Source: Candidatus Nitrosopumilus sp. (lineage in GTDB: Archaea; Thermoproteota; Nitrososphaeria; Nitrososphaerales; Nitrosopumilaceae). From it: a stretch of DNA of 64,000 bases. The translations under genes were made by a program, and so were the position numbers. This document shows positions 62,769 to 64,000 of the stretch, in pieces; the stretch's first letter is position 1; the number at the start of each line of letters is the position of its first letter. Under the pieces are notes generated by a model. That model was not told where the DNA came from. It made no database searches and saw only the letters and a program-made list of their open reading frames with translations. The stretch lies in the NCBI GenBank assembly GCA_003702525.1, contig REGJ01000001.1, positions 1-64,000 on the forward strand. Direction: 5' to 3'.

Positions 62769-62972
62769 ATGACAGAGTGTCCTACATGTAAACTTGCAAT
62801 GGAGTCTCATTCCACATCAGAGTTAATGGAGTGTTGTATGAAACAAGTTGGAGACGAGTTTACTGAAGAACAGGAAGGAATATGTCCTAATTGCAAACAT
62901 GACATAAAAAAACACTCAAACAAAGAGCTTGCAGAATGTACGATCGAGTATCTAAAATCAGGAATTCAGTAG
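62769..62972 (+). CDS. Protein with two tandem zinc-knuckle repeats
   Basis: 67 residues made of two copies: CPTCKLAMESHSTSELMEC and CPNCKHDIKKHSNKELAEC, each CPxCK, HS, ELxEC. A clear internal duplication giving two Cys3His sites. Function unknown. Confidence 0.65.
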   Translation: MTECPTCKLAMESHSTSELMECCMKQVGDEFTEEQEGICPNCKHDIKKHSNKELAECTIEYLKSGIQ

Positions 62973-63012
62973 GCTAGTTAAAATTAAACAATAGGAAAAT
63001 CAGGATAAAATA

Positions 63013-63603
63013 TTGAACCAAACTACCAGAGAACTAATTGGAAAGTTTTCTCCAATGTGGACCAACAAGCAAGTTTGGGAGTTTGATCAACTAAATGAGG
63101 ATTTGAGATTTGATGCAATCTACGTAATGCCTCAAGAATATGACGAGAGTTTGTGGAAATCAAAATCTGCCAATCCAGATTCAGAAATCAGAGACATGGT
63201 GGTCAGAACATTTGATCATATGCTTGATGGAGAAGAATTATGGATTTCAAATGTCAATGAGAAAAAAATCGATGAGAAACACATACCATATCTCATGGCA
63301 GTCATGGCTGATGTCATGATTGAAGAAGAAATTTGTTTGAATTTCAGGATTGAAAATGAGTGTTTTGTAACAACTATTGATTCAGATGCAGATGTCATTG
63401 ATTGTAAAGAATTTTTTGAAGAATTCTACCATTTGGCAACAGGTTTCAATTATGATACAGATACCGGAATTCCAGAAGATGAAACCGAAGCTGAAATGTA
63501 TCTAACAAGACTCCAAGAAGAGTTTGATGAAAAAATGAAAGTAATTTTGGGAGACAGGTATTTGCCAGGAAACAATGATCCAGATACAATAAATGCAAAA
63601 TGA
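63013..63603 (+). CDS. Hypothetical acidic protein
   Basis: 196 residues starting at TTG 63013, acidic, with no motif recognised. Soluble alpha/beta. It ends 35 bases before the next gene on the same strand. Confidence 0.6.
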   Translation: MNQTTRELIGKFSPMWTNKQVWEFDQLNEDLRFDAIYVMPQEYDESLWKSKSANPDSEIRDMVVRTFDHMLDGEELWISNVNEKKIDEKHIPYLMAVMADVMIEEEICLNFRIENECFVTTIDSDADVIDCKEFFEEFYHLATGFNYDTDTGIPEDETEAEMYLTRLQEEFDEKMKVILGDRYLPGNNDPDTINAK

Positions 63604-63638
63604 TTTATCTAAAACAAAGCAATACAATTTGAGTAGAG

Positions 63639-63974
63639 ATGTCCCAAAAAAGACCATTTAGAAAATTTACAAAAAAAGGTCCTTCGTTGACTACTGAGCA
63701 AAAAGTAGAGAGATTCATTTTGAGAAATTCAGAAAATGGTTTTTTTACCAAAGTTACAACAATTCCTTACAAATTTGAAATATCAGAAAGTAAAGCATGG
63801 GATGTAGTTGGCGAATTACTCACAAGTGGGAAAATAGAATCAGTGCATGATGAAATTTCAGGGGAGATGAAATTGTGTAAAACTGGTCAAACATATGCCA
63901 TAATGAATTCAGAACAAAAGAGAAAAAGACAGAAAGGAAGTAATTTCAAAAGGAAAAAAGGAAAATCATCTTAG
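63639..63974 (+). CDS. Winged-helix-like protein with basic tails
   Basis: 111 residues: basic N-terminus (RPFRKFTKKG), a helical domain (KVERFILRNSENGFFTKV, AWDVVGELLTSGKIES) resembling a winged helix, and a Lys-rich tail. DNA or RNA binding inferred. Confidence 0.6.
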   Translation: MSQKRPFRKFTKKGPSLTTEQKVERFILRNSENGFFTKVTTIPYKFEISESKAWDVVGELLTSGKIESVHDEISGEMKLCKTGQTYAIMNSEQKRKRQKGSNFKRKKGKSS

Positions 63975-64000
63975 CATTCAAACAAATATTTATTTTCAAG

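Noticed and set aside
1..64000. CRISPR arrays, transposases, integrases, rRNA
   Set aside because: No repeat-spacer arrays, transposase or integrase motifs or rRNA-like sequence were seen on reading.

Overview
The window looks like chromosomal DNA of a marine ammonia-oxidising archaeon of the Nitrosopumilus type (Thaumarchaeota/Nitrososphaerota). The support is indirect but consistent: strongly AT-rich DNA, archaeal information genes (aRF1, an AspRS beside GatCAB), an archaeal type II GAPDH, archaeal PurP, an archaeal HMG-CoA synthase, TrmB and Lrp-RAM regulators, a tRNA-Phe gene with encoded CCA, TATA-like boxes close to start codons, and a solute-binding protein carrying the short WIKxNAGWW module common on secreted thaumarchaeal proteins. 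I saw no rRNA, insertion sequence, prophage or CRISPR array.

Layout. 1-7 kb: partial winged-helix membrane protein, prohibitin-like SPFH protein, HMG-CoA synthase, a DsbA-like thioredoxin and two secreted proteins. 7-18 kb: GAPDH, a CNNM/CorC membrane protein, threonine synthase, several Cys-rich microproteins, a Holliday-junction-resolvase-like nuclease, a methyltransferase, an LLM oxidoreductase-thiolase-DUF35 operon and a sugar nucleotidyltransferase. 18-26 kb: divergent purK/purE, threonine ammonia-lyase, a class III nucleotide cyclase behind a zinc ribbon, a VOC protein and two stand-alone Lrp ligand-binding domains. 26-30 kb: two overlapping membrane histidine kinases and a receiver protein, flanked by the remnant of a third kinase. 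30-39 kb: tRNA-Phe, cobalamin adenosyltransferase, HD phosphohydrolase, an ornithine-cyclodeaminase-type (TIGR00300) enzyme, TrmB regulator, aminotransferase and AMP-forming acyl-CoA synthetase. 39-45 kb: aspS-gatC-gatA-gatB operon and purP. 45-50 kb: a co-oriented cbtB-cbtA, two tandem wHTH regulators and a phnD-phnC-phnE-type ABC importer. 50-56 kb: a DUF4443-type regulator, a second DsbA-like protein, aRF1, HIT hydrolase, dihydroxy-acid dehydratase and a HEPN-like protein. 56-64 kb: an accessory-looking stretch of very small proteins, a Rad3/DinG-type helicase, a GIY-YIG-like protein, a DUF922-like protein that has lost its zinc histidines, and two structure-rich intergenic segments.

Functionally, the genes cover isoprenoid entry (HMG-CoA synthase, thiolase), threonine/isoleucine synthesis (thrC, ilvA, ilvD), purine synthesis (purE, purK, purP), tRNA amidation, cobalt/cobalamin handling (cbtAB, PduO-type adenosyltransferase) and signalling (kinases, receiver, cyclase).

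The least explained parts are the 61.8-62.5 kb structured segments with their microgenes, the conserved promoter block repeated before two microprotein units at 56.7-57.1 kb, the kinase cluster with its relic, and the many zinc-binding microproteins. All functional calls are from reading the sequence; no database search was run.
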